Part shown: positions 54,935 through 63,945 of the stretch, one piece after another | Numbering within the stretch: the stretch's first letter is position 1 | How the letters are laid out: every line of letters begins with the position of its first letter | Assembly: GCF_014653575.1 (NCBI RefSeq) | Contig: NZ_BNAQ01000002.1 | Span: 799,378-863,377 of the forward strand | Origin: Sphingomonas glacialis | GTDB taxonomy: Bacteria > Pseudomonadota > Alphaproteobacteria > Sphingomonadales > Sphingomonadaceae | Length of the DNA stretch: 64,000 nucleotides | Direction of reading: 5' to 3' | Translations under genes and position numbers: made by a program | The notes under the pieces: model-generated | What the model was told of the DNA's origin: nothing | Database searches by the model: none | What the model saw: only the letters and a program-made list of their open reading frames with translations

Positions 54935-55795
54935 TCAGGCGGTGGTGATCTCGCCGGTTTCGAGGTCGATGATCTCGGTGGCCTGGTTTTGCTCCGCCCT
55001 GGCGGCAGAGCGCCGACGTCCGGCCGACTGCTTCAGCCGATAGCTGTCGCCGCTCATGGTCAGGATGCTGACGTGATGGGTGAGCCGGTCGAGCAGCGCA
55101 CCGGTGAGCCGCTCGCTGCCCAGCACCTGGGTCCAGTCCTCGAACGGCAGGTTGGAGGTGACGATCGTGGAGCCACGCTCGTACCTTTGGGAGAACACTT
55201 CGAACAGCAGCTCGGCACCCGTGGGCGACAGCGGTACATAGCCAAGCTCGTCGATGATCAGTAGCTTCACCGCCGCAAGGTCGCGCTGCATCTTCAGCAG
55301 GCGGCGTTCGTCGCGCGCTTCCAGCAGCTGGCTGACCAGCGCGGCCGCGGTCGTGAACGTCACGGTAAAGCCCTTCTGGCAGGCGGCCAAGCCGAGGGCG
55401 AGCGCGACATGCGTCTTGCCCGTGCCGCTGTTGCCAAGCGCAATGATGTTCTCGCGCCGCAGGACATACTCACAACGGGCAAGCTCCAGAACGAGCATCT
55501 TGTTGAGGCTCGGGATGGCGGTAAACTCGAACGTGTCGAAGCTCTTCACCGCCGGGAACCGTGCCGCCCGGATACGCCGCTCGATCGTGCGCCGTTCGCG
55601 ATCGATCAGCTCGAGCTCGATGAGCCGCAGCAGGTAGCGCGGATGGTCCGTGCCGTCGCGCGCGCACTCGCGGGCGACCTTATCATACTCGCGCAGCACG
55701 GTGGGCAGCTTCAGCTGCTTGAGGTGATGCGCCAGCAGCACCTGCGGTGTGCCGCTCATCGTGCCGACCGGCATCGTATCGGGTGCGCCGCTCAT
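54935..55795 (-). CDS. istB: IS21-family helper ATPase IstB
   Basis: 286 residues from ATG 55795, which overlaps the istA stop (ATGA). It is an AAA+/DnaC-like ATPase with Walker A GNSGTGKTH, Walker B LLIIDELGYVPL and sensor TSNLPFEDW. It helps the transposase choose and join target DNA. The long open frame upstream is a shadow of istA. Intact. Confidence 0.9.
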   Translation of the reverse strand: MSGAPDTMPVGTMSGTPQVLLAHHLKQLKLPTVLREYDKVARECARDGTDHPRYLLRLIELELIDRERRTIERRIRAARFPAVKSFDTFEFTAIPSLNKMLVLELARCEYVLRRENIIALGNSGTGKTHVALALGLAACQKGFTVTFTTAAALVSQLLEARDERRLLKMQRDLAAVKLLIIDELGYVPLSPTGAELLFEVFSQRYERGSTIVTSNLPFEDWTQVLGSERLTGALLDRLTHHVSILTMSGDSYRLKQSAGRRRSAARAEQNQATEIIDLETGEITTA

Positions 55796-57279
55796 GCCGC
55801 CAGCACCGCATAATCGGCGGCCGAGGTCGTCTTCACCGCCGTTCGCGGCAGGTGCGGATACGCCGCCAGATCGAGCCGGGCTGGTCGCCGCTCGATGCGC
55901 GCCAGCGAGATCAGCTTGATCGCATCGAACCCGACCGCACCGATCTGGATCGCATGGGTCACCGCGCCCGTGACGATGTCGAGCGGCAGCGCCTCCAGCA
56001 GGCGCAGTACCTGGATAAACTCGCGCTTGCCCCGGTTGCCCATCCGCGCTTCGAGCAGGTGTCGCAGGTGCTGGAACACGTCCGGCAACGCCCAGTCTTG
56101 CAACGCTGCGGCCTGATCGAGCGCACCCGGCTTGGTCTCGATCAGCGCCAGATAGTGGAGCGGGTCGGCGACGAACACGCCCTCGCCATAGCACCGCTGG
56201 TGGCGAGCGATCTCCTTGCCGCCGCACAGGATCACGACCTCGTCCACGAAGCCCTTCACCACCACGTCCTGGAAGCCGTAAGCGGTCGGCACCGAGTAGT
56301 CGTTGGTCCGATAGCGCACGAGCGCCATCGACGAGACCCGTGCCGCGCGCTTCTCGCAGGGCTCCAACGGCACCGCCGGCAGCGGTCGCAGCGCTGCGTG
56401 ATCGGCCACCAGCCGCTCGCCGATCGTCTCGGCATGGCGGCCGGCATGATCGCGCTGCCGAGCGCGGCAGCGCTCTTCCAGCACGGCGTTCAGATCATCG
56501 AAGCTGGCGGCGTGCGGGACCGGCACCATGAAGTTGGCACGTGAGAACTTGACCAGCCCTTCGACCTTGCCCTTGTCGTTGCCCTTGGCCGGCCGGGCGA
56601 AGCGATCGCGGAACAGGTAATGGCTGCACAGTTCGGTGAAGGCGCGCGTGCGTTCGCGCTTCCCGTCGCCCAGGATCTTCGCCACCGCGATCGTCGTGTT
56701 TTCGTACAGGATCGATAGCGGCACGCCGCCGAAGAACGCGAACGCCGACACATGCCCGTCGAGGAACGCCTCGGTGGTCTCGCGTGGATAGGCCTTAACA
56801 AAGCAGGCATCCGACTGCGGCAGGTCCATGCACAGGAAGTGGATCTTCTGGCGCACCCCGCCGATCACGCCGACCGCCTCGCCAAAATCCACCTGCGCAT
56901 GACCCGGCGGGTGTGCCAGCGGAACGAACGTCTCGCGCCCGCGCGCCCGGCAAAGCCGGACATGATCCTTCACCACGGTATATCCGCCGGCAAAGCCATG
57001 CTCGTCGCGCAGCCGTTCGAAGATCCGCTTGGCCGTATGCCGCTGCTTCACAGGCGCTGCGTGGTCCGCTGCCAGGATCGCATCGATCACCGGCAGCAGC
57101 GGCCCCAGCTTCGGCTTCGCCGCCGGCTCCTTGCGCGTATATCCCGGTGGCAGCGAGAACCGGCACATCTTGGCCACCGTCTCTCGGTTCAGCCCGAACA
57201 CCCGCGCCGCCTCGCGACGGCTGTGACCCTCCACGAACACGAAACGCCGAACGGCGGCATAGCTCTCCACGGCAAACAT
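55792..57279 (-). CDS. istA: IS21-family transposase IstA
   Basis: 495 residues beginning MFAVESYAAVRRFVFVEGHS. An HTH region (SRREAARVFGLNRETVAKM) is followed by the DDE catalytic core (HAQVDFGEAVGVIGGVRQKI, VPLSILYENTTIAVAKILGD, then GNDKGKVEGLVKFSRANFMV) and a C-terminal domain with RYRTNDYSVPTAYGFQDVVV. Co-transcribed with istB by a four-base overlap. Intact. Confidence 0.92.
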   Translation of the reverse strand: MFAVESYAAVRRFVFVEGHSRREAARVFGLNRETVAKMCRFSLPPGYTRKEPAAKPKLGPLLPVIDAILAADHAAPVKQRHTAKRIFERLRDEHGFAGGYTVVKDHVRLCRARGRETFVPLAHPPGHAQVDFGEAVGVIGGVRQKIHFLCMDLPQSDACFVKAYPRETTEAFLDGHVSAFAFFGGVPLSILYENTTIAVAKILGDGKRERTRAFTELCSHYLFRDRFARPAKGNDKGKVEGLVKFSRANFMVPVPHAASFDDLNAVLEERCRARQRDHAGRHAETIGERLVADHAALRPLPAVPLEPCEKRAARVSSMALVRYRTNDYSVPTAYGFQDVVVKGFVDEVVILCGGKEIARHQRCYGEGVFVADPLHYLALIETKPGALDQAAALQDWALPDVFQHLRHLLEARMGNRGKREFIQVLRLLEALPLDIVTGAVTHAIQIGAVGFDAIKLISLARIERRPARLDLAAYPHLPRTAVKTTSAADYAVLAA

Positions 57280-57380
57280 CCCCGGCCGCTCCCAAAAGAA
57301 GCAACCTTACCAACGGCCGGATTTTACTCCGCCACGCTCAGCACCGCGCCGGCGTTCCGATGGCCTGCTTTGTCACCGCC

Positions 57381-57840
57381 GCATCCACCTCACGCCTTTG
57401 ATCGACCGCCGGGTCACGGTTCACGTCCGACCCGCGACCGCATTATGGCATGTGGATAGCGGTTATCGATCTATTTCGACGCTCGATTGCGAAAAAAGAG
57501 TGAAGAAGGATCGAAATGCTTGGAGACTGTCATCTCCATCAGATCGGCGAGCTGAGCCACAATAGGATCGACGGTTCGGCAAACAGCCAGTTCACGAACG
57601 GCCCGAAGTCGCAGCCCCCCCCCCCCCCCGTCAGCACCAGCAATAACGGACAGCTAACCTAGGTTCGCCCCGAGGTCGTGAAAATCGCACCCACTTTATA
57701 AACAGCGCGTGGCGAAGTTCGTATCAATCGGTTCCTACTGTCCGGCCTTGAGAATTTCAGGGCTGATCAACTGAGCGTTTTCGCATCCGCGGAAATCCTG
57801 AGCGAAGCCAATCCATCGAGCGCTATTGTTCGAGACGGCA
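57381..57840. other. Intergenic stretch with a C15 homopolymer
   Basis: About 460 bp after the IS21 element. It contains 15 consecutive C at 57615-57629, flanked by GCAG and GTCAG. There is no credible gene. It lies at the 3' side of the glycosyltransferase gene (which is read away from the IS). Confidence 0.5.
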
Positions 57841-60066
57841 TCAACTAGCTATGACTTTGTCGCTCGGCCCGAAATGGGTGTCTATCATGTTCGTCAGATC
57901 GGAAACTAACGACTGCACCGTAAAGCGACGCTCATAGTCTGCGCGAGCGGCAATGCCCATCTTCCGCCGCCGCTTTGGGTCCGAAAGCAGGTTGGTTAGC
58001 GCCGCCTGCAACCCCGCGACATCGCCGGGGGCTATGAGCAGGCCTGTTTCACCGTCGGTCACAACCTCTGGTCCGCCGCCGGCATCGCAACCGATGACTG
58101 GTTTGCCGAACATCAGCGCCTCAAGGAAGACCAGGCCGAACGACTCGTAGCGCGAGGGCGCAACGAAGATATCGCAGTCGCGGTAAAACTTACGCAATTG
58201 CTGCTCGTCCGCGCGCCCGTGGAAGACGATCCGCGACCGAACCGCTGTCGGCATATCCTGTTTGAGAAATTCCACCTTGTACGTCGTGCCGTCGGCTTTT
58301 GGAATCGTATCGTCGCCGACTATGTCCAAAATGGCGGTTGGGAACTGCGCGAGGACCTCGGGTATCGCATCTAGCAGGACATCAATGCCCTTACGCGATT
58401 CGAGGCGTCCCACAAATAGTAGACGCGTCTTGCGCGACCGCGCAACAGGGGGCGGCATGCCCGCAGACCAATCTTCGAGACAAAGCGGTGCATAATGAAC
58501 CTTAGAATCCGGTAAGGTCGCCTTGTACTGCGCTCGAATATCTCTGGCGATGGCGCGGCTGATCGAATGTAACAAGGGTGCGCGTTCGAGGATATATTCT
58601 TCGATCGCAACGATGGGATGGCCGTACATTGCCATCCAATCCCGGTCGGCAGCCTTGAGAGGCTGGCTCTCCAACCAGAATTTCATCGTCGTCTGAAGCG
58701 CGACGATCAGCGGAAAGCTCCCGTCGACGACGAAGCCTAGCGGCTCGCAATCCCATAATGGACAATAGACCAGATCGACCGTCCTTCGTGCGTCGATCGC
58801 CCGGACTTCCTCGAGCATCGTCTGGGTATAACTCCAGATATGGCCGGGAACGTCGAGCGGTGCGATCGGCGAAATGTCCGGGAGGGGGTGATGCCGAATA
58901 TCAACCCTGTGGACCCAGACGCCTTCTTCATAGTCTACCGAAGCGGAACCCTGCGATTTGGTCAGCACATGGACATGATGTCCGTCCGACGCCATCGTTT
59001 TGGCGAATTGCGCTAAATAGCGCGCGATCCCGCCGTTCTGGCCGGGGGGATAATCCTGCGTGACGAAGCAGATCGTCCGGCGGGACGCTTGATGAGCCAG
59101 CAGCGGATACGCCGAGAACGGCGTTCGATGACGAAGCACAAGCTCATCGACAAGGCGTTTCGGCGGCTCACATCCGCGCGCATGGCCGTCGACGATAGCC
59201 GCCTGCGCCTCCGCTCGAAAGCGGCGAACATCATCGTTCGAGTAGAGCGAATGACGCTGCCCGTCCGCGATGCCGACCTCCCACGTCCTAGTATCCGCCG
59301 CGCCCGCAGCTAGCACTTCCTTAACGCTGTGATGGGCGAGCCCGTTGCGCATTCCGAAGTAAACGCGGTTCTTGATGAGGGGGTACCAACTGCGCACGAT
59401 TTTGCGTTCATCGCGCATGTGGCTGGGGGCAAATTTATGATGCACGAAAGCGTCAGGGCGCTGAATGATGCGATAACCAGCGTCAATAACGCGGTAGCAA
59501 ACGTCAGTTTCGTCGAGAAAATACTCATATTCCTCATCGAACCCGCCGATCTCGTGCAGCACTGACAGGCGAAATGAGCAGTTGGTTCCCAGCAAATGGG
59601 GTATGTCCGCGGCGAACGGAAAGTTGAGGTGCGGGGATGGTGTATTAGCATCGCTCGGATATCCCAGCCTGTTGACCGTCACGTATCGCGCCTGAAACCG
59701 CACACCCGTGTTATCGTAGACGAAGCCGCCAACCCCGCCAACCGACTCGTCATCGTAAGACCTTGCCAAGTCATTCAACCACTCAGCCTCAGGGACGGCG
59801 TCATCATCGATGAACGCGACGACGTCACCGTCGGCCATGGCGATCCCAATGTTGCGCGATTGAGACAGATTACGCTGCTCGCAGAAGCCCAGCTTTATGG
59901 CATTGCCAAGCGTCGTGAGATAGTCACGCGTTCCGTCAGGCGTCGGCCCAGCAACGACACAGACCTCGAAATTCGAATACTCCAGATACCGCAAACCCGA
60001 TAACGTCCGCTTCAAATATTCGAGACGATTATCGGTGTTGATTACAACGGAAAATCGTGGCGGCAT
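57841..60066 (-). CDS. Fused GT2-GT4 glycosyltransferase
   Basis: 741 residues from ATG 60066, seven bases after the upstream gene's stop, with AGGTG just before it (the open frame reaches 60162). Domain 1 (~1-300) is GT-A family 2: RFSVVINTDNRLEYLKRTLS, DGDVVAFIDDDAVPEAEWLN and DETDVCYRVIDAGYRIIQRP. Domain 2 (~330-730) is GT-B family 4: FVTQDYPPGQNGGIARYLAQ, LLFVGRLESRKGIDVLLDAI and FVAPSRYESFGLVFLEALMF, with GGGPEVVTDGETGLL. Two sugars are probably added in sequence by one protein during glycan assembly. Cytosolic. Confidence 0.85.
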   Translation of the reverse strand: MPPRFSVVINTDNRLEYLKRTLSGLRYLEYSNFEVCVVAGPTPDGTRDYLTTLGNAIKLGFCEQRNLSQSRNIGIAMADGDVVAFIDDDAVPEAEWLNDLARSYDDESVGGVGGFVYDNTGVRFQARYVTVNRLGYPSDANTPSPHLNFPFAADIPHLLGTNCSFRLSVLHEIGGFDEEYEYFLDETDVCYRVIDAGYRIIQRPDAFVHHKFAPSHMRDERKIVRSWYPLIKNRVYFGMRNGLAHHSVKEVLAAGAADTRTWEVGIADGQRHSLYSNDDVRRFRAEAQAAIVDGHARGCEPPKRLVDELVLRHRTPFSAYPLLAHQASRRTICFVTQDYPPGQNGGIARYLAQFAKTMASDGHHVHVLTKSQGSASVDYEEGVWVHRVDIRHHPLPDISPIAPLDVPGHIWSYTQTMLEEVRAIDARRTVDLVYCPLWDCEPLGFVVDGSFPLIVALQTTMKFWLESQPLKAADRDWMAMYGHPIVAIEEYILERAPLLHSISRAIARDIRAQYKATLPDSKVHYAPLCLEDWSAGMPPPVARSRKTRLLFVGRLESRKGIDVLLDAIPEVLAQFPTAILDIVGDDTIPKADGTTYKVEFLKQDMPTAVRSRIVFHGRADEQQLRKFYRDCDIFVAPSRYESFGLVFLEALMFGKPVIGCDAGGGPEVVTDGETGLLIAPGDVAGLQAALTNLLSDPKRRRKMGIAARADYERRFTVQSLVSDLTNMIDTHFGPSDKVIAS

Positions 60067-60073
60067 CACCTGA

Positions 60074-62818
60074 TCACGCCTTTCGAGCAGTGATTTTGAA
60101 CTCGAAACACTTTCCATTCCGCTTCCCAACATAATCTTCTGAAATATCGTTGAATCCCGCACGTTGTAGCGTCTCGAAAAAACTCTTCGGCGTGATCAGA
60201 TTGAAATGAAAATCACCATCATAATCTTGGCCACCGAAAAGCACTTCTCTGAAGTCTTCGAACTCCATCTCGCCATCGTTCAAGGCCCTTACCATTGCCT
60301 CGCCATCGGGAGCGATGGTTGTCAGCACACCGCCTGGCTGCAGCAACGCTGCCCAATGCGGGAGGACAACACGTTCCAAAATGTGCGACGAGAAATGCTC
60401 GACGAGATGCGATGAGCGAATTTCTGCAAGTTCGCATTCGTCAAAAGGAATAGCGGTCGCGTCGGCCACAATATCAATGCCCGGAAGTGCTCGACCATCG
60501 ACGTTGAGGTAATCATCCAGTTGAAGATGCCCCGCGCCGAGATTAAGCCGCAAGCCGGTGCTCCGCATGGACTCGACTTTCGCCGAGTTTATGACCCTCG
60601 CGACCGTGCGGGTTGGTGACGCCTGGCCCGACGACCGATAGAGGGAGGCCTGCATTTCGTACATCGTTTCACTGCGAACGAAATCAATGCGATGCTCGGC
60701 ATTACGTAATTGGGTATTATAATCGCTCACGATACGGGCCAATTCGCCCTCAATAGACTGGAAGCGAGAGAGGAATTCGTCTCGCTCTTGATGATCATCA
60801 TTTGAGGCGAGCGCGCTACTAACATCGCGTTCTACAGCTTCGAGCCGAACGAGGTCCGCTTCGCGTACGTCTGACACCCTTTTCTGAAGATCGGCCAGCA
60901 TTGCCTTCAAAGGCTGCAAGCGGGCAGTGACGATTTCCGGAACCATATTGAGCCGGTTCGCCGTGAGGTCGTGAGCAATCTCGAGCCTTTGTGCGTTTTC
61001 CTGCTGGGCAGACCTCAACTCATCATCAATATCATTCAACTCGGCCTGAAGCGCACTCACCTGTTTAGACGCGGTAACTACAACCCGCCCGACTGCCCCA
61101 AGACTTTGACTAAGCGCGCCCAAGCCTTGGTCTGCATAGCACTTAGCCTCATCGCCGGCTATTTGGGCGCGCACCTCAACCAACTTGCGCAACCCCCCAG
61201 TTTCGTCCGCGTATGCTCTTTTCGCCTCCTCCAATCCTATCATCGCACGCTCCTCTATAAGACGGACAAGGTCGTGGTGCTGAGCACCAAGCGCTTGGTG
61301 CAGTTGGTCAAGCCTTGCTTCCAAAGGTTGGTTTTCGTGACACTTGGCTTCATCTTCGGCGATTTGGGCGCGCGCCTCCACCAATTTGCGCAATTCCCCT
61401 GTTTCGTCTGCGTATGTCCTTTTCGCCTCTTCCAGCCCGAACATCGCACGCACCTCGATAAGGCGGACGATGTCATTGTGCTGGACACCTAGCGTTTTAC
61501 ACAGTTGGTGAAGCCGAGCCTCCAAACGTTGATCTGCATAGCACTTAGCCGCATCCTCCGCAATTTGGGCGCGCGCTTCCACCAACTTGCACAAGCCCCC
61601 TGTTTCGTCCGCGTACGCTCTTTTCGCCTCTTCCAGCCCGATCATCGAACGCACCTCAATAAGGCGGAAGATGTCGTTGTGTTGTGCACCTAGCGTTTGA
61701 CGCAGTTGGTCAAGCCGCGCCTCCATCTGTTGGTCTGCGTAGCACTTGGCCTCATCCTCGGCGATTTGGGCGCGCACTTCCACCAACCTGCGCAATCCTC
61801 CTGTTTCGTCCGCGTACGCTCTTTTCGCCTCCTCCAATCCTATCATCGCACGCTCCTCTATAAGACGAACGGCGTCTTGCTGTTGGGCATCCAGCGCTCG
61901 ATGCAGCTGGTCGAGCCGCGCCTCCACCCGCCGGTCTGCATAGCACTTGGCCTCATCCTCGGCGATTTTAGCGCGCACCTCGACCAACCTGCGCAACCCC
62001 CTGGTTTCGTCTGCGTACGTCCGATTCGCCTCCTCCAATCCGATCATCGCACGCTCCTCGATAAGACGAACGATGTCGTCGTGCTGAGCACCTAGCGTTT
62101 GACGCAGTTGGTCGAGCCGTGCTTCCACCCGTTGGTCTGCGTAGCCCTTGGCCTGATCCTCGGCGATTTGAGCGCGCACCTCCACGAACTTGCGCAGCCC
62201 CCCGGTTTCGTCCGCGTGCGCCCTTTTCGCCTCCTCCAATCCGATCATCGCACGCTCCTCGATAAGACGAACGATGTCGTCGTGCTGAGCACCTAGCGTT
62301 TGACGCAGTTGGTCAAGCCGCACCTCCATCTGTTGGTCTGCGTAGCCCTTGGCCTCATCCTCGGCGATTTGGGCGCGCACCTCCACAAACTTGCGAAGCC
62401 CCCCGGTTTCGTCAGCGCACGCCCTTTTCGCCTCTTCCAATCCGATCATCGCACGCTCCTCGATCAGACGAACGGTGCCGTTGTGCTGAGCGCCTAACGT
62501 TTGACGCAATTGGTCGAGCCGCGCTTCTAACTGTTGTTCTGCGTAGCTCTTTGCCTCATCCTCGGCGATTTGGGCGCGCACCTCAACCAACCTGCGCAAC
62601 ACGCCGGATTCCTCCGCATCCGCCCTTTTCGCCTCCTCCAGCCCGATCATCGCACGCACCTCGATGAGGCGAACGATTTCGTTGTGCTGGAAGCCTATCG
62701 CTTGCCGCAGTTCGTCAAGCCGTGCCTCCACCCGTTGGTCAATCTTGCGCTTGATCCATTCTGCGTTCAGCGATCGACGCCAAAAAGACAAAACGCGCTC
62801 ACGGGCACCCTCAATCAT
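60074..62818 (-). CDS. Coiled-coil protein with eight 67-residue repeats and a C-terminal methyltransferase
   Basis: 914 residues. Residues about 30-565 are eight tandem copies of a 67-residue unit, each like EARLDQLRQTLGAQH...VRLIEERAMIGLEEAKR and LRKLVEVRAQIAEDEAKC, nearly all helix. Residues 570-740 are further coiled coil. The C-terminal 165 residues are a class I methyltransferase (LRLNLGAGHLQLDDYLNVDG, DIVADATAIPFDECELAEIR, SSHLVEHFS). It is likely a long rod holding a methyltransferase beside the glycosyltransferase encoded downstream, comparable with chain-length rulers that set O-antigen size (e.g. WbdD; analogy only). Overlaps the upstream gene by four bases. Confidence 0.85.
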   Translation of the reverse strand: MIEGARERVLSFWRRSLNAEWIKRKIDQRVEARLDELRQAIGFQHNEIVRLIEVRAMIGLEEAKRADAEESGVLRRLVEVRAQIAEDEAKSYAEQQLEARLDQLRQTLGAQHNGTVRLIEERAMIGLEEAKRACADETGGLRKFVEVRAQIAEDEAKGYADQQMEVRLDQLRQTLGAQHDDIVRLIEERAMIGLEEAKRAHADETGGLRKFVEVRAQIAEDQAKGYADQRVEARLDQLRQTLGAQHDDIVRLIEERAMIGLEEANRTYADETRGLRRLVEVRAKIAEDEAKCYADRRVEARLDQLHRALDAQQQDAVRLIEERAMIGLEEAKRAYADETGGLRRLVEVRAQIAEDEAKCYADQQMEARLDQLRQTLGAQHNDIFRLIEVRSMIGLEEAKRAYADETGGLCKLVEARAQIAEDAAKCYADQRLEARLHQLCKTLGVQHNDIVRLIEVRAMFGLEEAKRTYADETGELRKLVEARAQIAEDEAKCHENQPLEARLDQLHQALGAQHHDLVRLIEERAMIGLEEAKRAYADETGGLRKLVEVRAQIAGDEAKCYADQGLGALSQSLGAVGRVVVTASKQVSALQAELNDIDDELRSAQQENAQRLEIAHDLTANRLNMVPEIVTARLQPLKAMLADLQKRVSDVREADLVRLEAVERDVSSALASNDDHQERDEFLSRFQSIEGELARIVSDYNTQLRNAEHRIDFVRSETMYEMQASLYRSSGQASPTRTVARVINSAKVESMRSTGLRLNLGAGHLQLDDYLNVDGRALPGIDIVADATAIPFDECELAEIRSSHLVEHFSSHILERVVLPHWAALLQPGGVLTTIAPDGEAMVRALNDGEMEFEDFREVLFGGQDYDGDFHFNLITPKSFFETLQRAGFNDISEDYVGKRNGKCFEFKITARKA
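61124..62731 (-). repeat. Eight tandem 201-bp repeats inside the coiled-coil gene
   Basis: The unit is 201 bp (67 codons), repeated head to tail about eight times with a few substitutions in each copy. Anti-sense open frames in the same stretch recur at exactly 201-bp spacing, as expected. Direct repeats of this size can recombine to change copy number, which would lengthen or shorten the rod by 67 residues each time. Confidence 0.85.
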
Positions 62819-63264
62819 ACACCGCCCCAGGATCGCTGAGGCGTCTTTATGATGACCAGTGACTGGATCTCGATCGAAACGCCTTCATCAACATACACGC
62901 GCAATTCAATCCCGTCCGTGGGCTCAAGAAGCTCGAAGTTGACATAAACCAAGCTGGGCACGTCGTCGAACAAATCACCATGCGGAATGGATTTTTGTGC
63001 GAATTCTTCTGCGCCGCCAACGACATCGACAACAAAGGACTGGTCGACTACAGCTCCCGTGCGTCGCATGTAAAAACCGCCTATGTACAAGCCAGGCTCG
63101 CCGTAAAAATAAGGCCCGTAGCTGATATAGCCGCTACGGTTATCGCTCAAGCGAGTGCCATTTGGCCCATCCTTGCCAACCTGTCCCGGAAGGCTTGCTG
63201 CATCAAAACGCGCGTAATTCACAAGAATTTTCCCCCTGGTAGATATATCGTTAGGATTCTTCAA
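62815..63264 (-). CDS. Small beta-rich protein of the glycan cluster
   Basis: 149 residues starting MKNPNDISTRGKILVNYARF. Mostly beta strands (YISYGPYFYGEPGLYIGGFY, SFVVDVVGG, LRVYVDEGVSIEIQSLVIIK), fitting a jelly-roll or carbohydrate-binding fold. No signal peptide. Its stop overlaps the coiled-coil gene start (ATGA), so it is first of a three-gene operon with the rod/MTase and the GT2-GT4 fusion. I do not recognise a named family. Confidence 0.65.
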   Translation of the reverse strand: MKNPNDISTRGKILVNYARFDAASLPGQVGKDGPNGTRLSDNRSGYISYGPYFYGEPGLYIGGFYMRRTGAVVDQSFVVDVVGGAEEFAQKSIPHGDLFDDVPSLVYVNFELLEPTDGIELRVYVDEGVSIEIQSLVIIKTPQRSWGGV

Positions 63265-63446
63265 TAAACGATTATTTTGTTATTTTGCAATTAAATCCTG
63301 CTTCTGGGTGTACTAACCCGGTCGCGGCGCCGAAAAACCGTGCGGATTCATCGTTTGCTGCGTCGCGAGCCCATACATAAAGCGGAATGAAGTTCAAGAT
63401 GTAAGGCGTTCGGTCAACCCCGATTAAGCGCTTAACCGCTCTTGTT

Positions 63447-63642
63447 TGACGTCCCCCCTGCTTTTCCCTCCAGTTTGAGTGAGTTTTCCGGCCCTTTAGA
63501 GCCTACGGGCGAGGAGCTGGGACATGAAGAAGTCGAAGTATACAGCGAGCAGATCGCGTTTGCGTCGAAGCAGGCGGAGACGGGCACACCGGTGGAGGAG
63601 GTAATCCGCCGGATGGGGATCTCTGAGCTGCTGCCGGTCTCA
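63447..63642 (+). mobile_element. IS3 left end with frameshifted orfA, second copy
   Basis: About 196 bp beginning TGACGTCCCCCCTG, nearly the same as 54646-54812. The orfA start MKKSKYT (ATG 63524) loses one base after TATACAG, so the rest of the OrfA sequence (EQIAFASKQAETGTPVEEVI, RRMGISE) is in another frame. It is cut by another IS3 end (TGGACACG, 63643). In the same orientation as the first copy. Confidence 0.7.
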
Positions 63643-63945
63643 TGGACACGAGGTTAGGCTACATAAGCCTGCTTCTCGAAGTCCATGGGGCTGAGATACC
63701 CCAAGGTCGAGTGCCTGCGCGTGGGATTGTAGAAGCGCTCGATGTAGTCGAACACGTCCTGCCTCGCCTGATTGCGCGTACGGTAGGTTTTGCGCGCGAT
63801 CCGTTCGGTCTTCAGCGAGGAGAAGAAGCTCTCCATCGCAGCATTGTCCCAGACGTTCCCGGACCGGCTCATCGAGCATGTTACCCCGTTGGCGGCCATC
63901 AGTCGCCAAAACTGCTCGCTGGTGTATTGGGCGGATTCAACCGGT
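63643..63945 (-). mobile_element. IS3-family element end with OrfB C-terminal part
   Basis: From TGGACACGAGGTTAGG (63643) inward, minus strand. The frame ending at 63654 encodes the OrfB C-terminus (YTSEQFWRLMAANGVTCSMS, RSGNVWDNAAMESFFSSLKT, ERFYNPTRRHSTLGYLSPMD), including the last catalytic Glu. Upstream of about 63945 the sequence changes to an unrelated frame (AEALDQCLAEIEKQRVATTG, reminiscent of IS66-type proteins), so the element is truncated there. Confidence 0.75.

Larger units (their letters stand above)
54813..57375 (-). mobile_element. IS21-family insertion sequence (istA, istB)
   Basis: About 2.56 kb. The left end TGTCAACGCCGGTCGG and the right end ending CTTTGTCA, plus the inner repeats GGCGGAGTAAAA on both sides, mark the borders. 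CCGCC occurs directly before (54808-54812) and after (57376-57380), consistent with a 5-bp target duplication, although the IS3 sequence interrupted on the left does not continue on the right. It carries intact istA and istB in minus orientation. Confidence 0.75.

Noticed and set aside
57615..57629. C15 run as a phase-variable switch within a coding frame
   Set aside because: No reading frame with supportable coding content crosses it.
61124..62731. 201-bp tandem repeats as a CRISPR array
   Set aside because: The repeat is continuous coding sequence with no unique spacers and the unit is far too long.
60971..62839. Series of plus-strand frames with recurring LGLILGDLGAH-like sequence
   Set aside because: They recur every 201 bases exactly antisense to the 67-residue repeats and have no starts or ribosome-binding sites; a mirror of the repeat, not a gene family.
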